Positions 25,030-32,920 of a stretch of 33,702 bases of DNA are shown here, piece by piece. The DNA comes from Bryobacter sp. CoA8 C33 (GTDB taxonomy: Bacteria > Acidobacteriota > Terriglobia > Bryobacterales > Bryobacteraceae): assembly GCA_019931185.1 (NCBI GenBank), contig JAINDK010000005.1, forward strand, positions 1-33,702, read 5' to 3'. Each line of letters opens with the position of its first letter. Position 1 is the first letter of the stretch. A program made the position numbers and the translations under genes. Below the pieces are notes generated by a model. The model did not search any database. It saw only the letters and a program-made list of their open reading frames with translations, and was not told the origin of the DNA.

Positions 25030-26235
25030 ATGGAACTGAAATACGCACTGGACGATGATTTCTCCCAGAGTACGAAGATCAAGGTGATCGGCGTGGGCGG
25101 CGCGGGCGGCAACGCCGTTGCCCGCATGATGAACTCGGGCCTGACCGGGGTCGAATTCTTCATTCTCAACACCGACCGGCAGGCGCTGCAAGCCTCGCCG
25201 GTGCCCAACAAGCTAGCGATTGGCGCCAAGATCACCAACGGGCTGGGCGCGGGGGCGGACCCCTCGATCGGGCGCAACGCCGCCCTCGAGGACACCGACA
25301 AGATCATCGAGATCCTCGAGGGCGCCGACATGGTCTTCGTCACGGCAGGCCTCGGCGGCGGCACCGGTACGGGGGCTGCCCCGGTTGTGGCGTCGCTGGC
25401 GCGGGAGATGAACGCCTTGACAGTGGCTGTGGTCACCAAGCCGTTTGAGTTCGAGGGGCCGCGGCGCAAGAAAAGCGCCGAGCGGGGCTTGAGCGATCTG
25501 GCGGCGGCGGTGGATACGGTGATCCCGATCCCGAACGACCGTCTGCTCTCGCTCGTGCCGAAGGGTACGGGATTTCTCGAATCATTCCGGATTGCCGACG
25601 ATGTACTGCGGCAGGCGGTTCAGGGCATCAGCGACATCATCACCACGCCGGGGCTGATCAACCGTGACTTCTCCGACATCCGCGGCATCATGACTGGCAT
25701 GGGCTACGCGATGATGGGCACGGCGACGGCGAGTGGCGACAACGCGGCCCTGCACGCCGCCGAGCAGGCCATCAGTTGTCCACTGCTCGAGGAGGGTGGT
25801 GTGAAGGGCGCGCGGGGCATCCTGATCAACATCACGGGTTCAAGCCGGCTGGGCTTGCACGAGGTAAACGAGGCTTGCTCCCTGATCCGGCGGGCGGCGT
25901 GCTATGACGACGTACAGATCAACTTCGGCGTGGTCATTAACGAAAGCATGGCGGAGGAAGTCAAGGTGACGGTCATCGCGACCGGCTTCGAGCGTGAGAC
26001 TCTGCCACAGATCGAGCGGCGGGTCCGCATGGCCGAACCGGTGATCGAAACCCCCATGGTGATGACCGCCGTGGCGGGCGTGGCGGTAAACGTCTTCGGC
26101 CAGCCTGAAGCGGAGCAGCCGGATGAGCCGGTCACCGAGTATGTCCCGCGGATCGAGCCGGTGCCCCAGGAAGAGGAAGTGGACGACTACGAGATGCCGG
26201 CATTTCTCAAGCGGGAGCGGCGGCTGTTCAGCTAG
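25030..26235 (+). CDS. ftsZ: Cell-division GTPase FtsZ
   Basis: This 401-residue tubulin homologue forms the Z ring. Motifs are [13 protein letters not shown] (21-33), NTDRQAL, and the tubulin signature [18 protein letters not shown] starting at 108. The T7-loop aspartates lie in NRDFSDI. After a short acidic linker the conserved C-terminal peptide is [12 protein letters not shown], which binds FtsA. AGGAG precedes the ATG. This ends the dcw run: the stop TAG and the stop of the convergent aldo/keto reductase share the 4-bp palindrome CTAG at 26232-26235. Confidence 0.98.
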   Translation: MELKYALDDDFSQSTKIKVIGVGGAGGNAVARMMNSGLTGVEFFILNTDRQALQASPVPNKLAIGAKITNGLGAGADPSIGRNAALEDTDKIIEILEGADMVFVTAGLGGGTGTGAAPVVASLAREMNALTVAVVTKPFEFEGPRRKKSAERGLSDLAAAVDTVIPIPNDRLLSLVPKGTGFLESFRIADDVLRQAVQGISDIITTPGLINRDFSDIRGIMTGMGYAMMGTATASGDNAALHAAEQAISCPLLEEGGVKGARGILINITGSSRLGLHEVNEACSLIRRAACYDDVQINFGVVINESMAEEVKVTVIATGFERETLPQIERRVRMAEPVIETPMVMTAVAGVAVNVFGQPEAEQPDEPVTEYVPRIEPVPQEEEVDDYEMPAFLKRERRLFS

Positions 26236-27161
26236 GCGTCCTGGTGGTCGTGGAAGAAGCGGTCGATGGAGGCCTTGTACTGGCCGAGTTGCTGATTGAG
26301 TTTCTGGCGCTCGGGCAGCGGCATCGGTGCGAAAGCGCGGGCGATGGCGGTATTCTCTTCGAGAAACTCAAGCTTAGGCATGCCAAGCACGACAGCGCCG
26401 ACAGGGAGCGATAAGGAGTAGCGGATGAGGTTCTCGACCGAGGTGGCGCCGTTGAGCTTTTCCTGAGCGAAGATCTTCATGGCGGTGACGCCCATTTTCT
26501 TGCGCAGGGCAACGGGCAGGGCGAGTGACTCGAAGCTGTCGCGCAGGGGATCGGCGTCGATGCGGGCCTGACCGATGCGAGCGGCGTTGAGGGCCATCTG
26601 GGTGACGTTGAAGTCATGGCGCTCGAGCGCAGTCTTGAGGACGCGGGGGTCGGTATGGCAGGAGACGCCGACGTTGCGGGCGACTTTCTGCTCGCGCATC
26701 TTGTACAGGGCGTGAAGGACGCCGTCTTTGGCCTCGATGGCGGCGAGGTCTTCCTCGGTGGTGAGGGAGTGGATGTGGACGGTGTCGAAGTAATCGGTCT
26801 GGCAGCGCTTGAGGGAGCCTTCGAGGATGCGCATGGCGGCATCGCCGTTGCGGGCGGGAAGCTTGGTGGCGAGGTAGACATTCTGGCGGCGGCCCGCGAG
26901 GGCCTTGCCGACGCGGGATTCGCTAAGGCCGGCTCCGTAGTCGTATGCGGTATCAAAATAGGTGATGCCAAGATCAAGGGCGCGGTGGATGACCGCGATC
27001 GCCTCGTCCTCCTGCTTGTAGGACAGGAAGCGGCTGCCGCAACCGAAGGCGACGAGGGAGATACGTTTGCCGGTTTGGCCGAACTCACGGGTGGGCAGCG
27101 TGGCGGGGGCGGCGGAGAGGGCGGCGGCGGCGCCCAGGAAGGTACGACGGGTCTGACTCAC
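26232..27161 (-). CDS. Aldo/keto reductase with Tat-type signal
   Basis: This 309-residue protein starts at GTG with [17 protein letters not shown], a Tat-like export signal. An AKR TIM barrel follows. The catalytic tetrad is visible: D70 and Y75 in FDTAYDYG, K100 in LATKLPAR, and H131 in VHIHSL. These secreted AKRs reduce unknown carbonyl or sugar substrates. It is convergent with ftsZ and diverges from the M28 peptidase across 32 bp that hold a perfect dyad. Its coding strand is C-rich because the + strand is G-rich here. Confidence 0.92.
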   Translation of the reverse strand: MSQTRRTFLGAAAALSAAPATLPTREFGQTGKRISLVAFGCGSRFLSYKQEDEAIAVIHRALDLGITYFDTAYDYGAGLSESRVGKALAGRRQNVYLATKLPARNGDAAMRILEGSLKRCQTDYFDTVHIHSLTTEEDLAAIEAKDGVLHALYKMREQKVARNVGVSCHTDPRVLKTALERHDFNVTQMALNAARIGQARIDADPLRDSFESLALPVALRKKMGVTAMKIFAQEKLNGATSVENLIRYSLSLPVGAVVLGMPKLEFLEENTAIARAFAPMPLPERQKLNQQLGQYKASIDRFFHDHQDA

Positions 27162-27167
27162 GACGCT

Positions 27168-27187
27168 CAGTTTATCAACTTAAACTG
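27168..27187. promoter_or_regulatory. Perfect dyad between divergent AKR and M28 peptidase genes
   Basis: CAGTTTA (27168-27174) and TAAACTG (27181-27187) form a perfect 7-bp inverted repeat with a 6-nt spacer. It fills most of the 32-bp gap between the two start codons. It may be an operator shared by both genes; no regulator gene is adjacent. Confidence 0.45.
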
Positions 27188-27193
27188 AAGGTT

Positions 27194-28579
27194 ATGCGAT
27201 ACGGATTATTGTTCCTGCTGGCAGGTGCGCTGGCTGCTTCCGAGGTGGTGCGGGAGGCGGATGCGAAGGCCTTGAGCGCGATGGTGAGTTTTCTGGCCAG
27301 CGATGTGCTGGAGGGCCGGGATACGCCGTCGATGGGACTGAAGGTGGCCAGCGAGTACATCGCCAGCGAGTTCCGGGCGGTGGGGTTGAAGACGAGTTTT
27401 CAAGAAGCGAAGCTGCGGGTGCGGCGGGTGGAGCGCAAGGGCTTCGCGGTGAGCCTGACGGACGGGCAGCGCAGCCTGAGTCTGCCGGTGGAGAACGCGA
27501 TGTGGACGGCGGGGCCGAAGCTGGACCTCGCCGGAGTGACGGTGGGGCGGGCCAAATTAGATGCAATGCCGGAGAAGGTGGAGCCGGTGATGGTTCTCGA
27601 AGGGCCGATGGGGCCGGGCCTGCGGGGAGCCGTTGAGAAGCTGGCGGGAGGGGGTGCGAAGGTGATCGTGCTGGTGGGGATCGCGATGCCGGTGCCGGCG
27701 CAGGCAGTAGAGTTCGAGGACCAACCGCAGACGGGCTATGTGATGTTGCGGACGACGAATGCGGAAGCCGAGGCAATGTTGAAGGCTGGGGTGGAACTGA
27801 AGGCGAATGTGCATATCGAAGAGGCGGGCGTGACGGTGGAGGCGGCGCGGAACGTGATTGGGGTGCTCGAGGGGAGTGACGAGAAGCTGAAGAGCGAGTA
27901 TGTATTGCTGACGGCGCACTACGACCATTTGGGGATGCGGCCGAACGACGCAGGGGACCGGGTGTACAACGGGGCGAACGATAACGCAAGCGGGGTGGCG
28001 AGCATTATCGAGAGTGCGCGGCTGCTGGCGGGGCTGAAGGTGGCGCCGAAGCGGAGCGTAATGTTCGTGGCGTTCTTTGGCGAGGAGCGGGGACTGTTGG
28101 GGAGCCGGTATTTTGTGCGGAATCCGGTAGCGCCGCTGTGGCAGATGGTGGCGAACCTGAACCTGGAGCAGACGGGGCGAACGGACTCGAGCGAGGGACC
28201 GAACGTGGGGCAGGTCAATTTGACGGGCTATCACTTCACGACGATACACCGGCACATGGAGGCGGCGGGGGAGGCGACCGGGTTGAAGGTGGTGAAGCAT
28301 GAGCGGTTCAGCGACGCTTACTTCATGGCGAGCGACAATGCGGCGCTGGCGGCGGTGGGGGTGCCTTCGACGACGCTGAGCGTGACTTATGCGTTTCCCG
28401 ACTATCACCAGAAGGGGGACGAATGGGAAAAGATCGACTACGCGAACATGGCGAAGGTAACGAGGGGGATCGCGCAGGGGACGTATCTCGCGGCGGAGGC
28501 GGCCGAGCGGGTGAGTTGGAATGAGGCGGAGGACAAGACTAAGGTGTATCGGGAGGCGGCGGCGAAGCTGGTGCAGTAA
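27194..28579 (+). CDS. Secreted M28-family zinc aminopeptidase
   Basis: This 461-residue protein starts with a signal peptide (RYGLLFLLAGALAAS). A region with PA-domain character (about 105-215) lies ahead of the M28 catalytic domain. Zinc-site residues are H242 in TAHYDHLG, D263 in GANDNASGVAS, E297/E298 in FFGEERGLLGS, a glutamate in LNLEQTGR where many relatives have aspartate, and the histidine in FPDYHQKGD. Family members remove N-terminal residues from peptides outside the cytoplasm. The ATG lies 32 bp from the divergent AKR start. The last 41 bases overlap the convergent uvrC. Confidence 0.93.
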   Translation: MRYGLLFLLAGALAASEVVREADAKALSAMVSFLASDVLEGRDTPSMGLKVASEYIASEFRAVGLKTSFQEAKLRVRRVERKGFAVSLTDGQRSLSLPVENAMWTAGPKLDLAGVTVGRAKLDAMPEKVEPVMVLEGPMGPGLRGAVEKLAGGGAKVIVLVGIAMPVPAQAVEFEDQPQTGYVMLRTTNAEAEAMLKAGVELKANVHIEEAGVTVEAARNVIGVLEGSDEKLKSEYVLLTAHYDHLGMRPNDAGDRVYNGANDNASGVASIIESARLLAGLKVAPKRSVMFVAFFGEERGLLGSRYFVRNPVAPLWQMVANLNLEQTGRTDSSEGPNVGQVNLTGYHFTTIHRHMEAAGEATGLKVVKHERFSDAYFMASDNAALAAVGVPSTTLSVTYAFPDYHQKGDEWEKIDYANMAKVTRGIAQGTYLAAEAAERVSWNEAEDKTKVYREAAAKLVQ

Positions 28580-30383
28580 GACCAGGGTGGTAGAAGTCGT
28601 GGACCTTGCGGGCGGCGGCGGGGCCGATGGCGGCTGAGAGGGCCTCGAGGGGGGTTGATTTGACCTGTTCGGGGCTGCCGAATTCGCGGAGGAGTTTGCC
28701 GAGGGTGATCTTGCCGATGCCGGGGATTTGTTCGAGTTCGCTGGTGAGGCGGCTGGCGTTGCGGCGGGTGCGGTGGAAGGTGACGGCGAAGCGGTGGGCT
28801 TCGTCGCGGATGGTTTGGATGAGGTGGAGGACGGGGTTATGGCGCTCGAGGATGGCGGGTTCGTCTTCCTGGCCATAGACGTAGATGATCTCTTCGCGTT
28901 TGGCGATGGAGGCGAGGGGCTGGTTGGTGAGGCCGAGGGCTTCGAGGGCTCCGGCGGCGGCGTGGAGTTGGCCGAGCCCGCCGTCGATGAGGACGAGGCC
29001 GGGAAAAGGTTGGCCTTCCTGCTGGAGGCGGCTATAGCGGCGGGTGACGACCTCGCGCATGGAGGCGAAGTCGTCGTTGCCGGCGACGGTATTGATGATG
29101 AACTTGCGGTAGTCGGATTTCTTCATGCGGCCGTCTTCCCAGACGACCATGGAGGCGACTTTATCGGTGCCCTGAATGTGAGAGATATCGAAGCACTCGA
29201 TGCGGCGGGGGGCTTTCTCGAGGTTGAGGGCATCCTGGAGGGCTTCCTTGATGGCTTCGGAGGAGGGCTTCAAGACGCGGAAGCGCTGCTCGAAACTATG
29301 GCGGGCATTGGTTTCGACGAGGCCGAGCATGGCCTTTTTCTCACCACGCTGGGGAGTATTGATGGTGCATTTGCGGCCGCGCTGTTCGGAGAGAAGTTCC
29401 TCGAGGACATCGCGGTCTTCGAAGTCGATGGGGACGTGGATGAAGGCGGGGATGTGCTGCTGGTTGAGGTAGACTTGGAGGAGGAGTTGCTGGAAGAAGT
29501 CGGGGGCGTGGAAAGCGGGGAGGTCTTCCCAGAAGAACTCGCGGCGGTCGACGATGCGGCCGCGGCGGAGGTGGAAGAGGTTGACGGCAACAAGGGGGGG
29601 CTCGGCGTAGAAGGCGAAGATATCGGTATCGTCGCCTTCGGCGGAGGCGACTTTCTGGCGCTGCTCCATTTCGGTGACGGTGGAGATGAGATCGCGGAGG
29701 CTGGCGGCGCGTTCGAATTCGAGGTTTTCGGCGGCGAGTTGCATGCGGGCTTCGAGGTCGCGGGTGAGGTCTTTTAGTTTGCCCTCGAGGAAGCGGCGGA
29801 CATCATTGACGGAGTGGTGGTAGGTTTCGTTGGAGACGAGGCCGGAGACGCAGGGGCCGTGGCAGCGGTTGATGTGGTATTCGAGACAGGGGTGGGTATG
29901 AGTGCGGTTAAAGTCGACTTTACAGGAGGGGACTTTGAAATTGCGATGGATGAAATTGACGAGGCGGTGGGCGAGGTTGCCGGGGAAGTAAGGGCCGAAG
30001 TAAGTGCCATCCTTACGGAGGCGGCGAGTGACGTAGACGCGGGGGAACTTTTCGTTGGTGAGTTTGATGTAGGGGTAGGTTTTGTCGTCGCGGAGGAGGA
30101 CATTGAAGCGGGGCCGGTGTTGCTTGATCAGGTTGTTTTCGAGGCCGAGAGCTTCTTTTTCGTTGTCGACGAGGATGTAGGAGACGTCACGGGCTTCGTG
30201 GACCATGGCGCCGTTTTTAGCTTCGAGGAGGCGGTCGTCGTTGAAGTAGCTGCGGACGCGGGCGCGGAGGTTTTTCGCTTTGCCGACATAAAGAACGGTG
30301 TTCGAGGCATCGCGCCAGAGGTAGACCCCGGGGCCGGAAGGGAATTGGGAGACCTTTTCGCGTAGGGTATCGAGCCAATTCAT
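28539..30383 (-). CDS. uvrC: Excinuclease ABC subunit C
   Basis: This 614-residue dual-incision endonuclease of nucleotide excision repair has a GIY-YIG nuclease domain at the N-terminus, with GVYLWRD at 19-25 and LYVGKAKNLRARVRSYF at 31-47. The cysteine-rich CLEYHINRCHGPC lies mid-protein. The UVR motif that meets UvrB contains ENLEFERAASLRDLI. The RNase H-like domain has LVLIDGGLGQLHAA, and helix-hairpin-helix repeats sit near the C-terminus (QIPGIGKITLGKLLREFG). I chose ATG 30383, giving MNWLDTLREK. The frame is open 105 bases further upstream, but that part would overlap the divergent gene and is not UvrC-like. No clear ribosome site is seen. Confidence 0.96.
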   Translation of the reverse strand: MNWLDTLREKVSQFPSGPGVYLWRDASNTVLYVGKAKNLRARVRSYFNDDRLLEAKNGAMVHEARDVSYILVDNEKEALGLENNLIKQHRPRFNVLLRDDKTYPYIKLTNEKFPRVYVTRRLRKDGTYFGPYFPGNLAHRLVNFIHRNFKVPSCKVDFNRTHTHPCLEYHINRCHGPCVSGLVSNETYHHSVNDVRRFLEGKLKDLTRDLEARMQLAAENLEFERAASLRDLISTVTEMEQRQKVASAEGDDTDIFAFYAEPPLVAVNLFHLRRGRIVDRREFFWEDLPAFHAPDFFQQLLLQVYLNQQHIPAFIHVPIDFEDRDVLEELLSEQRGRKCTINTPQRGEKKAMLGLVETNARHSFEQRFRVLKPSSEAIKEALQDALNLEKAPRRIECFDISHIQGTDKVASMVVWEDGRMKKSDYRKFIINTVAGNDDFASMREVVTRRYSRLQQEGQPFPGLVLIDGGLGQLHAAAGALEALGLTNQPLASIAKREEIIYVYGQEDEPAILERHNPVLHLIQTIRDEAHRFAVTFHRTRRNASRLTSELEQIPGIGKITLGKLLREFGSPEQVKSTPLEALSAAIGPAAARKVHDFYHPGLTAPASPPPPDTP

Positions 30384-30392
30384 GGGGGGACT

Positions 30393-30405
30393 ACAATTTA
30401 ATTGT
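30393..30405. promoter_or_regulatory. ACAATT-T-AATTGT dyad between uvrC and the TPR gene
   Basis: A perfect 13-bp dyad lies within the 20-bp gap between the divergent starts of uvrC and the TPR protein, reaching into the latter's GTG. It is one of few AT-rich spots in the region. It could be an operator or simply overlapping promoter -10 elements. Confidence 0.4.
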
Positions 30406-30817
30406 GGCATGGCACAGGGTATTGGCTTTGTTTTGTAGCGTTCTGGCGGCGCAGGTAAAGCCGCCGGAGCCGGCGGTGGAGGAGCCACCGGAAGAGGATG
30501 AACTGCTCGTCCGGGAAAAGAAGGAGTATGAGTTCAACCCGTTGCAGGCGCAGCAGGAGGTGAAGGTAGGCCGCTTTTATATGAAGCGGGGGAGCTGGAA
30601 GGCGGCGGCGGGCCGATTTCTGGAGGCGACGCTCTGGGACCCGACGAGCGCGGAGGCTTTCTACGAGTTGGGGAAAGCGCGGGAGAAATCGGGCAACCAA
30701 AAGGGGATGCGCGAGGCCTGGTTAAAGTTTTTGGAATTGGCGCCGGAGGACAAGCGGGCGGCGGAAGTCAAGAAGAAGCTCGCCGCCGGGCGGAGTGTTG
30801 GGCGATCGCCCGAATAA
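30404..30817 (+). CDS. Exported TPR-containing protein of unknown function
   Basis: This 137-residue frame starts at GTG 30404. The N-terminus WHRVLALFCSVLAAQ looks like a signal or lipoprotein peptide. An acidic-proline stretch follows (about 20-36), then two TPR-like helix pairs at about 48-122. These include FYMKRGSWKAAAGRFLEAT and FYELGKAREKSGN, with the usual alanine, glycine and tyrosine spacing. TPR proteins of this kind act as scaffolds, and BamD-like lipoproteins share the opening pattern, but this one is much shorter. It diverges from uvrC by 20 bp. Its 3' end overlaps the TIR gene by 50 bases. Confidence 0.75.
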   Translation: MAWHRVLALFCSVLAAQVKPPEPAVEEPPEEDELLVREKKEYEFNPLQAQQEVKVGRFYMKRGSWKAAAGRFLEATLWDPTSAEAFYELGKAREKSGNQKGMREAWLKFLELAPEDKRAAEVKKKLAAGRSVGRSPE

Positions 30818-31343
30818 CGCGATCGATACCAGCGGGAGAATCGGGGAAGAGATCGATGTACTGGATCTCGCCGCGGATGCGGGCGGGGACACGGCAATCA
30901 TCAAAACGGATGGGAATGAGAAAGGTGTCCTCGAGAGGGAGCCTGCGGGCGATGTCGAGGGCATAGCGAATCTCGGCCTGGAAGCCACCGCGTTTATTGA
31001 CGGAATTGGTGGACAGGCAGGCGATGAAGAAATCGCTGGCTTCGATGGCGGCCTCGATGAGGCGGGGCCAATTCTGGCCGGCTTTGAGATTGCGGCGGTC
31101 CATCCAGGGGTTGAACCCGGCGGCGGAGAGGGCGTCGTAGAGATTTTCGGCGAGGGCGGCGTCTTCGGTAGCGTAGCTGATGAAGACACGAGGGGCGTCG
31201 AGGGCGATGAAGCGGAAGCCACCATCGGGGGAGGGATGGAAGGTACCGAAGCCTTCGATCTCGACGGGTTTGCCCTGGCGGAGACAGTCATGGATGATGG
31301 CGGCGACCTGTTTTGGGTCGAAGCGGGAGTGATGGAGGGGCAT
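30768..31343 (-). CDS. TIR-domain protein with an HU-like N-terminal segment
   Basis: This 191-residue protein has a bacterial TIR domain at about 51-180. The domain opens with PRVFISYATEDAALAENLYD (BB-loop side) and continues with LKAGQNWPRLIEAAIEASDF. STNSVNKRGGFQAEIRYALD follows, where E124 is the likely catalytic glutamate of NAD-cleaving TIRs. The first 46 residues are not TIR: KQVAAIIHDCLRQGKPVEIE followed by GFGTFHP resembles helix 2 and the first beta strands of HU/IHF proteins, without helix 1 or the DNA-binding arm. The gene overlaps the upstream HU-like gene by one base and is probably co-translated. TIR proteins in bacteria often act in phage defence or signalling; that role is inferred here. 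Confidence 0.88.
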   Translation of the reverse strand: MPLHHSRFDPKQVAAIIHDCLRQGKPVEIEGFGTFHPSPDGGFRFIALDAPRVFISYATEDAALAENLYDALSAAGFNPWMDRRNLKAGQNWPRLIEAAIEASDFFIACLSTNSVNKRGGFQAEIRYALDIARRLPLEDTFLIPIRFDDCRVPARIRGEIQYIDLFPDSPAGIDRVIRAIAQHSARRRASS

Positions 31344-31549
31344 CAGGCAGCCTCTTTTTGGGCGGACTTGCGATTGGGCGGCTGGGCACCGGCGCGGGAG
31401 AAGATGCCGAGGCCGGGCCAGTCGGTGATTTCGCCATGTTTCCAGCGTTTGAGGATGGCGAGAATCGTCTGGTCAAGGTAGTCGGCGGCCTCCGTGGAGG
31501 AGGTATGAGTGGCGCGGGCGAGGCGGCGGGCGAGATCGGTTTTATTCAT
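31343..31549 (-). CDS. Short HU/IHF-like protein lacking the DNA-binding arm
   Basis: This 68-residue protein starts MNKTDLARRLARATHTSSTE, matching the N-terminal helix of HU/IHF (MNKTELI...). A second helix follows (EAADYLDQTILAILKRWKHG), then WPGLGIFSRA in place of the usual PGFGTF hairpin. It ends where HU would begin its beta-arm. The RNP motif is missing and the tail is basic (NRKSAQKEAA). About 90 residues is usual for HU, so this is a truncated or specialised form. It lies between the STGP-motif protein (8-base overlap) and the HU-TIR gene (1-base overlap), indicating one coupled operon. Confidence 0.78.
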   Translation of the reverse strand: MNKTDLARRLARATHTSSTEAADYLDQTILAILKRWKHGEITDWPGLGIFSRAGAQPPNRKSAQKEAA

Positions 31550-32189
31550 GGCGGCGCAGCTCCGGAGAGGAGTTCATGAGGCGGTCGGCTTGTTCGAAGG
31601 CATGGAGGCGGTGCTGGCCGAGGTAGGCGAGGCGGAGGGCGGCATCTTTAGCGGGGACGCGATAGGACTCGGGGGCGAGCAAGCGGGAGATAGGGGCCGA
31701 GGAGGGGAGGACGACCGGGGAGTTGAGTTCGTGGGTAACGATGTCCTGGAGGTCGACGGCGGCGCAGCGGTCGGCGTAGGCTTGCTGGAAGGCGGCGGTG
31801 GTTTCGCGGGCGGAGCGTTCGAGGCCGCGCATGTAGCGCTGGATGCGGGTGAGCTGGGCAAAGACGGCGGGGTCATCCTGCTGGCGGAGGGTGTTTTCGA
31901 GCGCGGTGATGTGGAGCGCTTCGGCGCGGAGCAGGAGGAAGCGGGCGAAGGCCATTTGCTCGAAGAGGTGGAGTTCATGGGCCGAGGCGGGTTGGAAGTC
32001 GGCGAGGAGTTCTTCGCGGAAGCTGAGGTAGGCATCCTGAACGTGAGCGGGAAACTGGTCGATGGAATTGGCGGTGAGGCCGTGGCGGAGAGCGTTGCGG
32101 CTGACGGTGAGTTTACCGGCCGGGGATTTTGGACCGGTGGAAGCCTGGGCATTTTGGCGGTTGGCTTCGATCTGATTTTGGCTGGCCAT
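31542..32189 (-). CDS. Conserved protein of unknown function with STGPKSPAGK...NALRHGL motif
   Basis: This 215-residue soluble protein carries an N-terminal block, ANRQNAQASTGPKSPAGK (9-26), followed by SRNALRHGL (30-38). I recognise this as a recurrent motif in Acidobacteriota and Planctomycetes hypothetical proteins whose function is not established. The remainder is mostly helical (QDAYLSFREELLADF, HELHLFEQMAFARFLLLRAE, RIQRYMRGLERSARETTAAF), consistent with a coiled or bundled structure. On the minus strand GGAG lies about 8 bases before the ATG. It is first in a likely three-gene operon with the HU-like and HU-TIR genes. Confidence 0.8.
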   Translation of the reverse strand: MASQNQIEANRQNAQASTGPKSPAGKLTVSRNALRHGLTANSIDQFPAHVQDAYLSFREELLADFQPASAHELHLFEQMAFARFLLLRAEALHITALENTLRQQDDPAVFAQLTRIQRYMRGLERSARETTAAFQQAYADRCAAVDLQDIVTHELNSPVVLPSSAPISRLLAPESYRVPAKDAALRLAYLGQHRLHAFEQADRLMNSSPELRRHE

Positions 32190-32431
32190 GATGGGCTCCG
32201 GGACAAAGGGATTTGAGTGGGAGGGATGGGATCGCCTCCGAGGAAACGCTAGCAGAGGGAGAGAGCGGAGGGAGGGGGTGCGAGGAGGGAGGATGAATGG
32301 AATGAAGGGGCTAGGGGGTAAAAATAAATTTCAATTTGCTGTGAAAAAAGTCGGAAGTGAGTGCAGCATGGAGAGGGAGGGAATTGGAAAGTATGCCGGG
32401 GAGGAGAGACGGCTGGCGGGAGGGGAGCGCG
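32190..32431. other. Divergent intergenic region between the HU/TIR operon and the nuclease gene
   Basis: This 242-bp stretch separates the minus-strand STGP gene from the nuclease. It contains a G-rich part (32215-32320) and an AT-rich part (32318-32350) likely to hold the nuclease promoter. I could not assign -35/-10 boxes with confidence and see no strong dyad. Confidence 0.4.
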
Positions 32432-32920
32432 ATGAGGGCACTGGTATGGAGTTGTGTACTGAGCCTGATGCTGGCCGGCGTGGCGGCGGGGGAGGAATTT
32501 TCCGGGCGCGTGGTGGGCGTTACGGATGGTGACACGATTACGGTACTGGCCGGGCGGGAGCAGCGGAAGGTGCGGCTGGCGGGAGTGGATGCGCCGGAGC
32601 GGGGGCAGGCATTTGGCCAGCGGGCCAAGCAAGCGTTGGGTCTGATGGTATTTGGGCGGGAGGTGAGGGTGGTGAGCACGGGGCGGGACCGGTATGAGAG
32701 GACGCTGGGGATTGTGCGGCTGGCGGACGGGAGTTCGGTGAATGAGCGGATGGTGGAGAACGGGTGGGCGTGGCACTATGTGAAGTATTCGAAGGACGGG
32801 CGGCTGGGGGAGTTGGAGGCGAGGGCACGGGCGGCGCGGCGGGGACTGTGGGCGGATGCGGATCCGGTGGCGCCGTGGGAATTTCGGGCGAGCGGACGGA
32901 GGAGGGGGCTGGAGGAGTAA
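32432..32920 (+). CDS. Secreted thermonuclease-like (SNase) nuclease
   Basis: This 162-residue staphylococcal-nuclease-fold protein has a signal peptide (LVWSCVLSLMLAGVAAG). Active-site residues align with the family: D32 in VTDGDTITV, R48 in VRLAGVDAPE, D53, E56, and R90 in DRYERTLGIV. Members hydrolyse DNA and RNA with calcium. The C-terminal WADADPVAPWEFR motif is also typical. ATG 32432 follows a GGAGGGGA ribosome site and is preferred to an in-frame start 75 bases upstream, which would mask the signal peptide. It is probably transcribed from the AT-richer leader at 32310-32360. Confidence 0.92.
   Translation: MRALVWSCVLSLMLAGVAAGEEFSGRVVGVTDGDTITVLAGREQRKVRLAGVDAPERGQAFGQRAKQALGLMVFGREVRVVSTGRDRYERTLGIVRLADGSSVNERMVENGWAWHYVKYSKDGRLGELEARARAARRGLWADADPVAPWEFRASGRRRGLEE

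Noticed and set aside
28728-29777. Plus-strand frame of 349 codons opposite uvrC
   Set aside because: Gly/Glu/Val-rich shadow produced by the G-rich strand; UvrC motifs are unambiguous on the other strand.
30384-30488. 35-codon N-terminal extension of UvrC
   Set aside because: It is proline-rich, overlaps the divergent TPR gene, and precedes the standard UvrC start.
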